A stretch of DNA of 34,791 nucleotides from Desulfamplus sp. (GCA_015231615.1 JADGBE010000031.1:1-34791); one strand, 5' to 3'; positions 8,853-19,890 are shown, counted from the first letter of the stretch. Notes: generated from the sequence alone by a model not told the origin. A program made the numbers and translations.

Positions 8853-8916
8853 GGCTGTTCTTTTCCATTTAATTGAAAAGGGGGGGAACAGTAGCCTATC
8901 CCCCCCCTTTTTTTTT
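8853..8916 (+). terminator. G/C-run terminator after degV with a competing upstream hairpin
   Basis: Seven G (8880-8886) can pair with C residues of the eight-C run (8900-8907), followed by nine T (8908-8916): a strong intrinsic terminator. The intervening GAACAG (8886-8891) is also complementary to CTGTTC (8855-8860), and CTTTTC (8860-8865) to GAAAAG (8875-8880). Two mutually exclusive folds are therefore possible. It starts 11 bp after the degV stop. Confidence 0.8.
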
Positions 8917-8968
8917 GTGAATACAACCTCAAGAAACGTTTATTATTTTAAAAAAAACAATAAACTAA

Positions 8969-9184
8969 TTGTTCCTGTAAATAATTCCGTGCTGTTATGC
9001 CAGAGTCTTTTAAGTATCTATATCTGACTATTTTGCAGGTTATGCCGACTTAAAAATAGATTAATATCTATGCTTTATCGGAATGATATTATACAATATA
9101 TAACAATTGTGCTATTTCATCTCCTGCCCGGATCAAGAACCAGATATACTTTCTAAAACAGCACGGATTTATTTACAGTACCAA
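8969..9184 (+). mobile_element. 216-bp MITE-like element, copy 1
   Basis: A non-coding element bounded by 28-bp imperfect terminal inverted repeats (25 of 28 identical; core CTGTAAATAA then TCCGTGCTGTT). Read base by base, it appears identical to the reverse complement of 31312-31527. No target-site duplication is obvious. No transposase with this terminus is in the window, so it would have to be mobilised in trans. It ends 69 bp before the start of the antiporter gene and probably replaced or reshaped that gene's promoter region. Confidence 0.9.
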
Positions 9185-9253
9185 ATAAATCGCACGGCTA
9201 TAAAAATTGTGGTAAAACATTTCCAAACTAAAAAATTAGGAGATAGTAATATA

Positions 9254-11263
9254 ATGGGATTAGCCGCTGATATTGTAATTATTATGGTTGCAGCTTTTAT
9301 TGGTGCTTTGATTGCACAAAAATTAAAACAGCCTTTAATCTTGGGATATATATTTGCGGGCGTTGTTGTTGGTCCATATACTGGTGGCATTACAGTTGGA
9401 GATATTCACCAAATTGAGCTTTTAGCTGAGATAGGTGTTGCCCTTCTGTTATTTGCGTTAGGTTTGGAGTTCTCTTTAAGCGAGTTAAAACCTGTTAAAA
9501 AGATCGCTCTTTTTGGCACTCCTATCCAAATAATTCTTACAATTGCCATTGGCTTTGGTATCGGGAAATATTTAGGTTGGTCGTCAATCAGCTCAATCTG
9601 GCTTGGAGCATTAATTTCTCTTTCAAGCACTATGGTTACACTCAAAACTCTTATGAACAGAGGGCTTGTAGGCACACTTTCAAGCAAGGTTATGATTGGT
9701 ATGCTCATTGTTCAAGATATGGCAGTAATACCGATGATGATTATTCTGCCTCAATTGAGTAATTTAGATGCAGGGCTACCTCTATTAGCTGTTGCCGTTA
9801 TAAAGTCTATTATTTTTATTGTGCTGATGCTCTATGTTGGGAGAAAACTCCTGCCTTGGTTGCTTGGTCATGTTGCTAAATGGAACTCAAGAGAGCTTTT
9901 TATTCTCTCCATAACAGCAATTGGTCTTGGTATTGGTTATGCCACATATCTTTTTGGTCTTTCGTTTGCCTTTGGTGCTTTTGTTGCTGGAATAGTTTTG
10001 AGTGAATCTGATTATGGGCATCAGGCTTTAAGTGATATTATTCCTTTGAGAGATATTTTTGGACTTCTATTTTTCACATCAGTTGGAATGCTTCTTGATC
10101 CTATATTTCTTCTTAATAATTGGATTAAGATTATCTCTTTAGTTCTTATAATTGGAATTTTGAAAGGTTCAATATTTTTTGTTTTGGCAACTATTTTTAA
10201 ATATATCAACATTATTCCAATTGCAGTTGGTTTAGGGCTTTTTCAAGTTGGAGAGTTTGCATTTGTTCTTGCACGAACAGGAGTTGCGATAAACGCTATT
10301 GATCAAAATATCTATTCACTTGTGCTTGCAGTATCAGTAGTAAGTATGGTTCTTACCCCTTTTGCATCTGCTATGGCAACCCCTCTCTATAACTTTAAAA
10401 AAAGGTTATTTCATTATGAGCCTTTAGAGACAGCAAATATTCCAAATTCAGGATTAAAAGATCATGTTGTCATTGCTGGAGGTGGCAGAGTTGGACAGCA
10501 TATTGCACAAGTTCTGACTAAACTTGATGTCCCCTTTATTATTATAGAGCTTAATTATCAAAGAATGGTTCAGTGTAAAGATGCCAATTTTCCAGTTGTT
10601 TATGGTGATATGACACAGCAGACAGTTCTTGATGTATCAAAATTAGAGGCTGCAAAGCTTCTTCTTATTACTACGCCTTCTCTTATTACAGCCCAATCTA
10701 TTGTAAAGCAGGCTCATACACTTAAACCCGAACTTCGTATAATTGCCCGTGCAGATGGAGTTGAGCAGACAAAAGAACTATATGAAAGCGGAGTTTATAT
10801 GGCTGTTTTGCCAGAGATGGAGGCTGGACTTGAAATTGCAAGACAGGCACTGCTCCATTTAGATATGGCTGTAACTGTTATTCAAGAATATACTGATGCT
10901 GTAAGGCAGCAACTTTATCAACCAATTTATAATATTGATGATGAAGAAGAAGAACTTGAGGGTGATAAATATAAAAACATAGCTCATGGTCAAGATCAAA
11001 AGCTGTTATCTAAACTTGACAACATAAAAAATATGCTTGAAATTTCATGGGTTACGGTAAATTCTCAAAGTTCTCTTATCAATAAAAGTATTAAAGACGC
11101 AGCTATTCGCACAAAAACTGGGGCATCAATAGTTGGGGTTATAAGTGAAAAGCAATTTTACTCTAATCCAAAAATAGAGTACTCATTTAAAGAAGGTGAT
11201 TTGGTGGCTGTTGTTGGAAATCAGCAAGAGCGTAATTTATTCAAAAAATTGGCTGAAGTGTAA
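9254..11263 (+). CDS. Kef-type cation:proton antiporter with TrkA-N and TrkA-C domains
   Basis: 669 residues from the ATG at 9254, preceded by AGGAG at 9238-9242. The frame is open further upstream, but that stretch lies in the MITE and resembles no protein. About 12 membrane segments (1-385) form a CPA2 antiporter domain ([33 protein letters not shown], and the SLSSTM and [13 protein letters not shown] segments). A Rossmann RCK/TrkA-N domain follows (about 402-530, [15 protein letters not shown]), then a TrkA-C domain (about 585-669). Such inner-membrane proteins expel K+ or Na+ in exchange for protons under nucleotide or thiol control; the ion cannot be read from sequence. A DUF3124 gene follows 46 bp downstream. 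Confidence 0.94.
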   Translation: MGLAADIVIIMVAAFIGALIAQKLKQPLILGYIFAGVVVGPYTGGITVGDIHQIELLAEIGVALLLFALGLEFSLSELKPVKKIALFGTPIQIILTIAIGFGIGKYLGWSSISSIWLGALISLSSTMVTLKTLMNRGLVGTLSSKVMIGMLIVQDMAVIPMMIILPQLSNLDAGLPLLAVAVIKSIIFIVLMLYVGRKLLPWLLGHVAKWNSRELFILSITAIGLGIGYATYLFGLSFAFGAFVAGIVLSESDYGHQALSDIIPLRDIFGLLFFTSVGMLLDPIFLLNNWIKIISLVLIIGILKGSIFFVLATIFKYINIIPIAVGLGLFQVGEFAFVLARTGVAINAIDQNIYSLVLAVSVVSMVLTPFASAMATPLYNFKKRLFHYEPLETANIPNSGLKDHVVIAGGGRVGQHIAQVLTKLDVPFIIIELNYQRMVQCKDANFPVVYGDMTQQTVLDVSKLEAAKLLLITTPSLITAQSIVKQAHTLKPELRIIARADGVEQTKELYESGVYMAVLPEMEAGLEIARQALLHLDMAVTVIQEYTDAVRQQLYQPIYNIDDEEEELEGDKYKNIAHGQDQKLLSKLDNIKNMLEISWVTVNSQSSLINKSIKDAAIRTKTGASIVGVISEKQFYSNPKIEYSFKEGDLVAVVGNQQERNLFKKLAEV

Positions 11264-11309
11264 TTATAAACCTATAATTTTTTTAGAAAAAGAGCTTTAT
11301 GATAACATT

Positions 11310-11792
11310 ATGATAAAAAGATATGTTGGATATTTTGCCTTTATACTATTGGTGCTGTTTAGCTTTATATCAATTATAGATGCTGGCGAATCCGTTGTTT
11401 TGTCTCAAGGTCAAACTCTTTATGTTCCTGCATATTCCCATATTTATGCTGGAAATAGAGAGCTGCCAATGCTTTTGACTGTAACGTTAAGTATTAGAAA
11501 TGTTGATATAAACCACTCAATTACAGTAAATTACGCTGATTACTATGGAACAAAAGGAGAGCTTCTCAAAAGATATGCAGAACAGACGGTTCTTCTCAAA
11601 CCTCTTGAATCAATAAGATATGTTGTTCCGCAAAAGGATAAATCAGGAGGGTCTGGTGCTAACTTTATGGTTGGGTGGAAATCTGAAAAACCTGTAAATC
11701 CTCCAATTATTGAGTCCGTTATGATCGGGGCAGAGGGGCAGCAGGGCATCTCATTTACCTCACGAGGTCAGGTAATAACAACTTCCAATTAG
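11310..11792 (+). CDS. DUF3124-family exported protein
   Basis: 160 residues from the ATG at 11310; an in-frame upstream extension would overlap the antiporter gene and precede the signal sequence, so it was not used. Residues 1-26 are a hydrophobic export signal (FAFILLVLFSFISII). The remainder matches my recollection of DUF3124: LYVPAYSHIYAG, LTVTLSIRNVD, VNYADYYGTKGEL, GGSGANFMVGW, and IESVMIGAEGQQGISF near the end. The function of the family is not known to me. It likely acts in the periplasm and may be co-transcribed with the antiporter. The family call rests on motif memory, not a search. Confidence 0.8.
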   Translation: MIKRYVGYFAFILLVLFSFISIIDAGESVVLSQGQTLYVPAYSHIYAGNRELPMLLTVTLSIRNVDINHSITVNYADYYGTKGELLKRYAEQTVLLKPLESIRYVVPQKDKSGGSGANFMVGWKSEKPVNPPIIESVMIGAEGQQGISFTSRGQVITTSN

Positions 11793-11811
11793 AGATATTA
11801 TAAAGAAAGTA

Positions 11812-11937
11812 TTCCAGATAAATAAATTTGCAATTCCTATTGCCCCACCCCCGTCCTAATGGAGAGGGGGGGATAACAATTACCCATCCCCTTGGGGATG
11901 GCTGGGAGGGGTAAAATAATTATCTGGAAAGCTATAG
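11812..11937. repeat. GC-rich interspersed repeat, copy 2, with terminal inverted repeats
   Basis: This second copy of the element at 256-346 shows terminal inverted repeats: TTCCAGATAA at 11812-11821 and its complement TTATCTGGAA at 11920-11929. Between them lie C-run/G-run segments able to fold back (CATCCCC / GGGGATG). Its right tail overlaps the stop codon of the phosphopantetheinyl transferase gene. Like copy 1 it separates convergent genes. Confidence 0.75.
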
Positions 11938-12603
11938 CTCTATGTATTTTATAGATATTTGAGGATAAATCTCTTTAACAGCAATGCTACAAATATAATT
12001 TGGATTTATATTAATTGGGTAGGTGTTCCACACATTGCCATCATTTAATAGAGTCGAACTTTTGCTGACACAAAAAGTATTTAAAGGAGTTGATAATCCC
12101 TTTCCTTGAGCTTTGACAACAGATTCTTTACGAGTCCATATTTCATAGAAGGAACGCAAAGGGGTTGTTGAATTTGTTATGAGATTTTTCTCTTCATTTG
12201 TAAATACATTAAAAAAATCTTTAATTTCAACGGGTCTTAGAGCTTCAATATCAACTCCAATATCTCCAATGTCATAAGAGTTGTTAAACCCAATATCTGA
12301 CAAATTAAATACACAAACACTACAAGACTCTGAATGGGAAATATTGAAGTTCGCATTGCTGTTAGGGATAAAAGGTTTGCCAAATGGTGATATTTCAATA
12401 GATTCTATATCTTTAGATGGAGAGTAGAGAGTTTGTAATCCATATTTTAGCAAAAGTTTCCCCGTTAGGCTATTTTGCCTATCTTCCCATCGTATAAGTT
12501 TTAAAATTTTATTTTTAAATAGATCGGGTAGGTCTGATAAGTATTTATCCCATTTTTCCTGCGAAAATGGTTTTATATTCCATGTATAAAAAATATGAAC
12601 CAT
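11932..12603 (-). CDS. 4'-phosphopantetheinyl transferase, Sfp type
   Basis: 223 residues from the ATG at 12603 (MVHIFYTWNI); an in-frame TTG at 12645 would overlap the upstream gene. The superfamily motifs are present in order: SLTGKLLLKYGL, the CoA-binding FNISHS, the Mg-binding GVDIEAL, and the WTRKESVVKAQGKGL signature. The enzyme moves phosphopantetheine from CoA to a carrier-protein serine, activating fatty-acid, polyketide or peptide synthases. The start lies 4 bp after the stop of a GNAT-like gene and lacks its own strong ribosome-binding site, so coupled translation is likely. No synthase or carrier protein is present in the window. Confidence 0.92.
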   Translation of the reverse strand: MVHIFYTWNIKPFSQEKWDKYLSDLPDLFKNKILKLIRWEDRQNSLTGKLLLKYGLQTLYSPSKDIESIEISPFGKPFIPNSNANFNISHSESCSVCVFNLSDIGFNNSYDIGDIGVDIEALRPVEIKDFFNVFTNEEKNLITNSTTPLRSFYEIWTRKESVVKAQGKGLSTPLNTFCVSKSSTLLNDGNVWNTYPININPNYICSIAVKEIYPQISIKYIEL

Positions 12604-12607
12604 AGTT

Positions 12608-13213
12608 CTAAAGTAGAGCTGGTCCCTGCCAAGGATACTCCTCAAGAGTCTGTTTATCGTATTGATTTATCATTGATAAGGCGTTGGGTATATTTGAGGC
12701 ATCAAGAAGACCGAGTTGTCTTTCCGATAATGGGTCAAGTTTGGTTTGCCAATTTCTTTCTGGAGTAATGAATTTATATCCTAAAATCTCCATAAATTTG
12801 ATTCTGGGTGCATTCTTGTATATTGGGCTTATAAAGGTTTTGATATTATTATTAGCCCCATACAACAAAAAATAGTATCTTAAAAGTTGATTTAACCCTT
12901 TACGCCTAAAGGGTTTTAATGTTGCAGCATTAGTGAAAATCATTGCTGGAAACTTTACAATATCTGGGACAGAGCAGTTAATTATATTTTCCGCATCATT
13001 AGCGTTATTTACAGTTATACCGGTCATTGTTGATATTGCAGTGTCATTATCATCAATAACAACTAAGACAATGTTATTATCGTCTATCTCTGACCACATA
13101 AGTTTTTCAGGTTTTAATAGTTTAAATTCAGTTGATCTACTGAACTCTGAAATTCTAAGATTTTCAATAATACTTTTATCTTCTTTTAATGCTCTTCTGA
13201 TTAATTTCATCAA
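12608..13213 (-). CDS. GNAT-fold N-acyltransferase-like protein
   Basis: 201 residues with a GNAT core. A beta-strand LVVIDDNDTAIST precedes the acyl-CoA-binding motif A, FTNAATLKPFRRKGLNQLL (about 92-110; pyrophosphate loop FRRKGL). Then come a partly hydrophobic helix and the late motif RIKFMEILGYKFI. I do not recognise a specific family. It is tightly paired with the downstream Sfp-type phosphopantetheinyl transferase (4 bp). This suggests, as inference, a substrate or acyl donor linked to a carrier protein, as in acyl-ACP-dependent N-acyl amino acid synthases. An ordinary acetyltransferase is equally possible. Nothing marks it as transferred. Confidence 0.7.
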   Translation of the reverse strand: MMKLIRRALKEDKSIIENLRISEFSRSTEFKLLKPEKLMWSEIDDNNIVLVVIDDNDTAISTMTGITVNNANDAENIINCSVPDIVKFPAMIFTNAATLKPFRRKGLNQLLRYYFLLYGANNNIKTFISPIYKNAPRIKFMEILGYKFITPERNWQTKLDPLSERQLGLLDASNIPNALSMINQYDKQTLEEYPWQGPALL

Positions 13214-13312
13214 ACACCGATTGATTTTACCTTTTTATTAAATTTTAAAATCTAAGTTCAAATTGTCCTCCTACAAAAAACAAAATACCTATTGCTAATA
13301 TCTCTTACGTTA

Positions 13313-14479
13313 TCACCACTCATCTATTTTTTGATAAATGGCATCAGCACTGTTCAATATAGACATTAAAAAAATAGGTGGAAACTCAACTATTCTTGCA
13401 GCTTGCAAATTTGCAAGTATAGAAAATTTTGTTCCTATATCCATAGGTAAGTCAGACGGTTTTATGCCATTAAATAGAATTTCTATTGCATAATCTGCTG
13501 ATTGCTGTCCAAAAATATAATCATTTGGACCAATCCCCATAATAACTCCTTTTCTAATAAAGATAAGTTCTCCAAGGCTTGGAACTTTATATTTCTGAAA
13601 TGCTTTTCTGAAAATAGAAAAATTTTTTTCATACGTTGCAGATGCCTGAACATAAAAAACATCAACTTTAGGTAGAATATAATCTAACGATTCTTGAAGC
13701 TGCTTTTTTACAACATCATTAGGAAAAGGCTTTCCATCATTTTGTTTAAATGGGGTTGAGTGGTGAACAAATTTAACACCATTTTTTTTACAAAACTCTT
13801 TTATCTCTTTTACTGCTGCTTCATGATTTGGTGAGCCTGAAAGATAGGTTACTCCGAGGCTATTGAATTTAGCAATGCTATATGCTTGGGCAATACTTTT
13901 GGTAATTTGATAAGGGGTGCCAACTCCCGTAATATTTTTACCCGAACTTGTCCAATTCTTTATAATTCCAGCCTCTATAGGAGTAGCTACAGCAGTAAAC
14001 ACAATTGGAATGTTTTTGATCTTATCAGCCGTTTTTTTGGTGCTTTGAGTTCCTATAGTAAATAGAAGATCAACATCACTACTTTTTGATAGCTCTTTTA
14101 TTTTTTTATCAAGGGCAGAAAGATCGCTCTTAGCATTATATAGCTCTACATCAATTTTCTCCCAATATTCTGATTTTTTAAGTTTATTAATAAATCCTTT
14201 ATAAGCATTGGTATATGAAAGGTAATTTTGATGTTGAATAGCTACTATTTTATATCTCTTTCCAATATTTTGTTGCTCTTTTTCAGAAGGTTTTTCCTCA
14301 GGATTATTTTTTTTTTCAGCGGGAGTAACTTTATTATCAGTTGATTGGCTTTGAGTTTCAATACCAGAAGAGCTTTTTTCAGAAGAGGCAGCCAAAATTG
14401 GAGAGGTTATAAAAAGAGAGATGCTTAGATAAAAAATAAAATAAAATATAGGTATTGGTCTTAAAAAATTACACATCAT
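13313..14479 (-). CDS. ABC-transporter substrate-binding protein (PF04392 type)
   Basis: 388 residues. A signal peptide (1-30) is followed by a low-complexity Ser/Glu/Lys/Pro-rich linker (about 33-72) and the two-lobe binding protein: YKIVAIQHQNYLSYTN, DVDLLFTIGTQSTKK, IPIVFTAVATP, VTYLSGSPNHEAA and the C-terminal GVIMGIGPNDYIFGQQSADYA. The family resembles TrpX-like periplasmic binding proteins, some of which bind tryptophan or tyrosine. The downstream neighbour is DAHP synthase, but no permease or ATPase gene is adjacent, so the ligand is open. GGAG lies 5 bases before the first of two ATGs. Confidence 0.88.
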   Translation of the reverse strand: MMCNFLRPIPIFYFIFYLSISLFITSPILAASSEKSSSGIETQSQSTDNKVTPAEKKNNPEEKPSEKEQQNIGKRYKIVAIQHQNYLSYTNAYKGFINKLKKSEYWEKIDVELYNAKSDLSALDKKIKELSKSSDVDLLFTIGTQSTKKTADKIKNIPIVFTAVATPIEAGIIKNWTSSGKNITGVGTPYQITKSIAQAYSIAKFNSLGVTYLSGSPNHEAAVKEIKEFCKKNGVKFVHHSTPFKQNDGKPFPNDVVKKQLQESLDYILPKVDVFYVQASATYEKNFSIFRKAFQKYKVPSLGELIFIRKGVIMGIGPNDYIFGQQSADYAIEILFNGIKPSDLPMDIGTKFSILANLQAARIVEFPPIFLMSILNSADAIYQKIDEW

Positions 14480-14695
14480 AATTCTCCAAATAGGAATAAA
14501 TATCAGTTAAAATCCTTTTATAAACTCATTTTATCAAAGTGATGAACTTATAAGCTATCTAATACTTAATGGTCAATTATTTAATGTGTAATAGTAAAGT
14601 TTTGGATAGAATGAATTCATATTGGATAACCATTTATTTTGATTACCCAATACGATTTAAAAGTTGTTTACAATTTCCCCAACTGCTTGATTAAT

Positions 14696-15748
14696 CTACC
14701 TTTTAGCTCCAATGAGCTTCTCATGCCCTTTTAGTATAAGCTCTTCAGTTGTCTCCCATGAGATACATTCATCAGTAACAGAGACGCCATAGGCAAGGTT
14801 TTCAGGTCCGCAAGAGAGGTTTTGACTTCCCTCACACAGATTACTTTCAAGCATAAGCCCCTTGATGCTACTATTTCCGTTAAGATATTGATTTATAACA
14901 TCTTCCCACACAATCGCCTGACCTGTAAATTTTTTGCCAGAATTTGCGTGTGAGCAATCTACAATAATTGCCTGTGAAAGATTTTTCTTTTTTAGAGTCT
15001 CTAAAGCCTCTCTAATGCTTACAGAATCGTAGTTTGGGCGTTTACCGCCTCGTAATACAATATGGGCATAAGGGTTGCCTTTTGTCTTAACGACACACAC
15101 TTTTCCATGTGGATCAATACCAAGAAAACTTTGTGGGGACTTTGCAGCAATCATTGAGTTTATTGCAGTATCCAATGCACCGTCAGTTGAGTTTTTAAAT
15201 CCTACAGGCATTGATAGACCGCTTGACATCTCTCTGTGTGTCTGAGACTCGGTAGTTCTTGCACCAATTGCAGCCCAACATACCAATCCATCAATAAACT
15301 GGGGAATAATGGGATCAAGCATCTCAGTTGCTGTTGGTAAACCCATTGAAGTAATACGAATAAGTAGTTTCCTCGCCCTTCTAAGCCCTTCCATAATATC
15401 GCGACTATCGTCCATGTAAGGGTCGTTTATTAAACCTTTCCAGCCAATCGTAGTGCGTGGTTTTTCAAAATATACCCGCATTATAATGGCAAATGATCCC
15501 TTTACCTTCTCTCTTAATACACAAAGTTTTTCTGCATATTCGATAGCCGCTTTTTCATCATGGACAGAACATGGTCCTGTTATTACCATTAGCCTTTTGT
15601 CATCACCAGATAGGATATGTTTTATCTCATCTCTTCCAGCAAGAACCGCATCTTCTGATTCACGGGGCATAGGGAATTGTTTTTTAAAATCTTCTGGAGC
15701 CATAAGCGGGATAAAACTTTCAACATTTACATCATAGGTCTTTTGCAT
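14696..15748 (-). CDS. aroF: 3-deoxy-7-phosphoheptulonate (DAHP) synthase, class I (AroF/G/H type)
   Basis: 350 residues, the length of the E. coli AroFGH group. Motifs include the N-terminal regulatory segment (about 1-45), TGPCSVHD, RVYFEKPRTTIGWKGLINDP, ATEMLDPIIPQF, WAAIGARTTESQTHRE, MPVGFKNSTDG, LRGGKRPNYD and VDCSHANSGK. It condenses phosphoenolpyruvate and erythrose 4-phosphate, the first step of aromatic amino-acid synthesis. GGAGG precedes the ATG. Upstream on the same strand lie a promoter, a Tyr/Phe-rich leader ORF and an intrinsic terminator, so transcription is probably attenuated by charged tRNA-Tyr/Phe. The symbol aroF reflects that tyrosine bias; the allosteric type cannot be read directly. 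Confidence 0.93.
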   Translation of the reverse strand: MQKTYDVNVESFIPLMAPEDFKKQFPMPRESEDAVLAGRDEIKHILSGDDKRLMVITGPCSVHDEKAAIEYAEKLCVLREKVKGSFAIIMRVYFEKPRTTIGWKGLINDPYMDDSRDIMEGLRRARKLLIRITSMGLPTATEMLDPIIPQFIDGLVCWAAIGARTTESQTHREMSSGLSMPVGFKNSTDGALDTAINSMIAAKSPQSFLGIDPHGKVCVVKTKGNPYAHIVLRGGKRPNYDSVSIREALETLKKKNLSQAIIVDCSHANSGKKFTGQAIVWEDVINQYLNGNSSIKGLMLESNLCEGSQNLSCGPENLAYGVSVTDECISWETTEELILKGHEKLIGAKR

Positions 15749-15820
15749 TTTGTTGCCTCCTAATTATTATTGATATTTAAGATAAAGATGGTTCTTTAAA
15801 ATAAACTAAAGATGGTTCCT

Positions 15821-15860
15821 AAAAAAAACAAAAGCCGCAGGTTTGTCGCCTGCGGCTTTT
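15821..15860 (-). terminator. Attenuator terminator in the aroF leader
   Basis: On the minus strand, the 12-bp perfect stem AAAAGCCGCAGG (15860-15849) / CCTGCGGCTTTT (15841-15830) has a 7-nt loop and is followed by G and then eight T. It lies between a short leader ORF and the aroF start, so it must be read through for aroF expression. Its 5' arm (CGCAGG, 15854-15849) can also pair with CCTGTG (15897-15892) at the end of the leader ORF. Confidence 0.9.
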
Positions 15861-15882
15861 GAAATTGTATGTATATTACAAA

Positions 15883-15957
15883 TCAGAACAGCACAGGAAG
15901 CAACCTGTAATAGTAGGTTCTAAAGTAATAGTAGCTGCCTGAGAAAATTTGATTCAT
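15883..15957 (-). CDS. Tyr/Phe-rich leader peptide controlling aroF by attenuation
   Basis: A 24-codon ORF read from the minus strand, ATG at 15957 and TGA at 15885-15883. It encodes six Tyr and three Phe, including two runs of three Tyr: SYYYFR (residues 8-13) and TYYYR (14-18), then LLPVLF at the end. ACAGG (15908-15904), overlapping the second Tyr run, can pair with CCTGT (15897-15893). The latter can alternatively pair with the terminator 5' arm. A ribosome stalled at Tyr codons would cover the first segment and favour the antiterminator. This is the classic pheA/trp-type design. The ribosome-binding site (AAAGGA) is rather far (14 nt) upstream. Confidence 0.88.
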   Translation of the reverse strand: MNQIFSGSYYYFRTYYYRLLPVLF

Positions 15958-16004
15958 AATTGTAAACAAATCCTTTAATTGATAACGATTTTTATAGTCT
16001 TGTT

Positions 16005-16033
16005 TCTATACATAGTTGCAAGTGCATTGTCAA
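16005..16033 (-). promoter_or_regulatory. Sigma-70-like promoter of the aroF leader
   Basis: On the minus strand, a perfect -35 box TTGACA (16033-16028) is separated by 17 bp from the -10-like TATAGA (16010-16005). Predicted transcription would begin near 15998, about 40 bases before the leader-peptide ATG. Confidence 0.75.
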
Positions 16034-16105
16034 CTTTTAATCTTTACTATTTTGAAAAATGATATTTATACTATTCAAGGTCATAAATTTAGTTCTGCCT
16101 AAACT

Positions 16106-16133
16106 GTAGAGACGCACGGCCGTGCGTCTCTAC
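16106..16133. repeat. 28-bp perfect palindrome, copy 1
   Basis: GTAGAGACGCACGG is followed immediately by its exact reverse complement, with no loop. It is GC-rich in AT-rich surroundings. A copy with 26 palindromic bases lies at 26743-26770. Neither is followed by a T-run. Confidence 0.9.
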
Positions 16134-16598
16134 TTAAACATAAAAGCTCAATTAATGCCCGATTAGAGTATTATAAAGATTCACTGAAATCATAGTATAA
16201 TATAGTAATATATAGAAATAATTACATAAAAATAGGTTTGACTTCTTAATGGTTAAATGTTAATTAGATACAAACTATGTTCTTTGACAAGTAGATATAT
16301 AGGGTTTTCAACACAAATAGCCTTGTTGATGTAAAATATCTAAGGCAATAAGGATTTTATAGTTATAATCGAGATAACGTTTATTTCGATTTTTTGTTGA
16401 ACTCCGTCTCATCTCATCGAGACCAGATGTTCGTAGTGCATCTGATGGGTTAGAACTGAGCTTTACGCTTCGAGAGATAAGTGGCCAACCACTGACAGTC
16501 AATCAACTCATTTAATGCAATTTTCTATATTTTTCTATAGGAGTTGCAACTATATATATCGCTGTTCATCTTAAAAACCCATTTTCTATCTATTAAAC
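16134..16598. other. Gene-free stretch with a possible decayed coding fragment
   Basis: No convincing gene. On the minus strand 16308-16502 is open from a TTG codon for 64 codons; on the plus strand about 16366-16515 is also open and ends in SFTLREISGQPLTVNQLI. The 16370-16500 part is less AT-rich than its surroundings and its third positions give no clear coding signal. I do not recognise either translation. It may be a remnant of inserted DNA; confidence in any gene is low. Confidence 0.35.
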
Positions 16599-19210
<2,612 letters not shown>

Positions 19211-19252
19211 TTAAGTCCTTACTTTTGGTTTAAAGCATTCCCCATACACTTT

Positions 19253-19807
19253 TTAGGGTAGAGGTAGTTCACATCCTTCGTAATAGTATGATTGCTCAAT
19301 GCCTTTGAAAATCATTTCACGGTTGTGGATGTCTTTTGTTAGATTTTCTTTGAGTAATGTTCTTAATTCTAAATCGTTAACAGGACTTCTTTCCATTGCT
19401 TGCAAATACAAATGCTTATCCACAAACTGCCAATTGACTACTTTTTTTAATTTGATTTTCAAAATTAAGTCCAACCAAATACGCATAGCTCTGCCGTTAC
19501 CTTCCAAAAACGGATGTGCAATGTTCATTTCTACATATTTGGCAACAATTTCTTCAAAGGTGTTTTCGGGCATCTGCTCGATTTTTACCAAAATCTCTTT
19601 TAGATACAAAGCGTTTGCAAAATGAAAATTACCTTTAGAGATATTTTTGATGCGAATCTGCCCCACAAAATCGTATAAACTTCCAAACAAATAGTCGTGT
19701 ATTTGTTGCAAACTTTTGGTTGTACCTATCTCTATGCCATCTATATATCCTGTTTCAAACAATTGATAAGCATTTTCAAGGCTCTTTTTATCTATGTTTT
19801 TTCCCAT
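19253..19807 (-). CDS. fic: Fic-domain protein AMP-transferase, class III (C-terminal inhibitory motif)
   Basis: 184 residues. The catalytic Fic motif is [12 protein letters not shown] (98-109) with catalytic His98. Upstream is the target-docking 'flap' region (about 55-70, [12 protein letters not shown]). The C-terminal helix carries S173-YYY-E177-G178, exactly the (S/T)xxxE(G/N) inhibition motif of class III Fic enzymes such as NmFic, whose Glu blocks ATP until relieved by monomerisation and auto-AMPylation. Known Fic enzymes of this kind transfer AMP to GyrB/ParE. Here the gene sits between dnaN and gyrB, directly upstream of its potential target. No separate antitoxin gene is adjacent, consistent with the self-inhibited class. 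The ribosome-binding sequence (AGGA) is distant and may be in an RNA stem. Confidence 0.93.
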   Translation of the reverse strand: MGKNIDKKSLENAYQLFETGYIDGIEIGTTKSLQQIHDYLFGSLYDFVGQIRIKNISKGNFHFANALYLKEILVKIEQMPENTFEEIVAKYVEMNIAHPFLEGNGRAMRIWLDLILKIKLKKVVNWQFVDKHLYLQAMERSPVNDLELRTLLKENLTKDIHNREMIFKGIEQSYYYEGCELPLP

Positions 19808-19814
19808 TTGTCTA

Positions 19815-19890
19815 TATTAGAGTTCCTGCAAAACTTGAATTGACCCCTTGATTTTACTGGATAAACAATAGGTTTTGCAGGAGGTCAATT
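19815..19890 (-). promoter_or_regulatory. Repeat-derived fic leader with two crossing stems (pseudoknot-capable)
   Basis: Between dnaN and fic, CCTGCAAAAC (19825-19834) complements GTTTTGCAGG (19872-19881), and AATTGACC (19838-19845) complements GGTCAATT (19883-19890). The two pairings interleave, as in an H-type pseudoknot. On the transcript the AGGA nearest the fic start overlaps one arm, so it could be masked. 19815-19850 is also the inverted copy of the repeat at the gyrB 3' end. Confidence 0.6.

Noticed and set aside
9107..9253. N-terminal extension of the antiporter reading frame
   Set aside because: It lies in the MITE and a short spacer, has no ribosome-binding site and no family resemblance; AGGAG at 9238-9242 supports the start at 9254.
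11196..11309. Upstream extension of the DUF3124 gene
   Set aside because: It overlaps the antiporter gene in another frame and would bury the signal peptide; the ATG at 11310 starts directly before the signal sequence.
12604..12645. TTG start 14 codons upstream for the phosphopantetheinyl transferase
   Set aside because: It would overlap the end of the GNAT gene and has no ribosome-binding site; the ATG at 12603 begins with a family-like N-terminus.
16308..16502. 64-codon minus-strand ORF between aroF and gyrB
   Set aside because: It starts with TTG without a ribosome-binding site, has no recognised motif, and another frame across it is open too; kept only as a note on the gene-free stretch.
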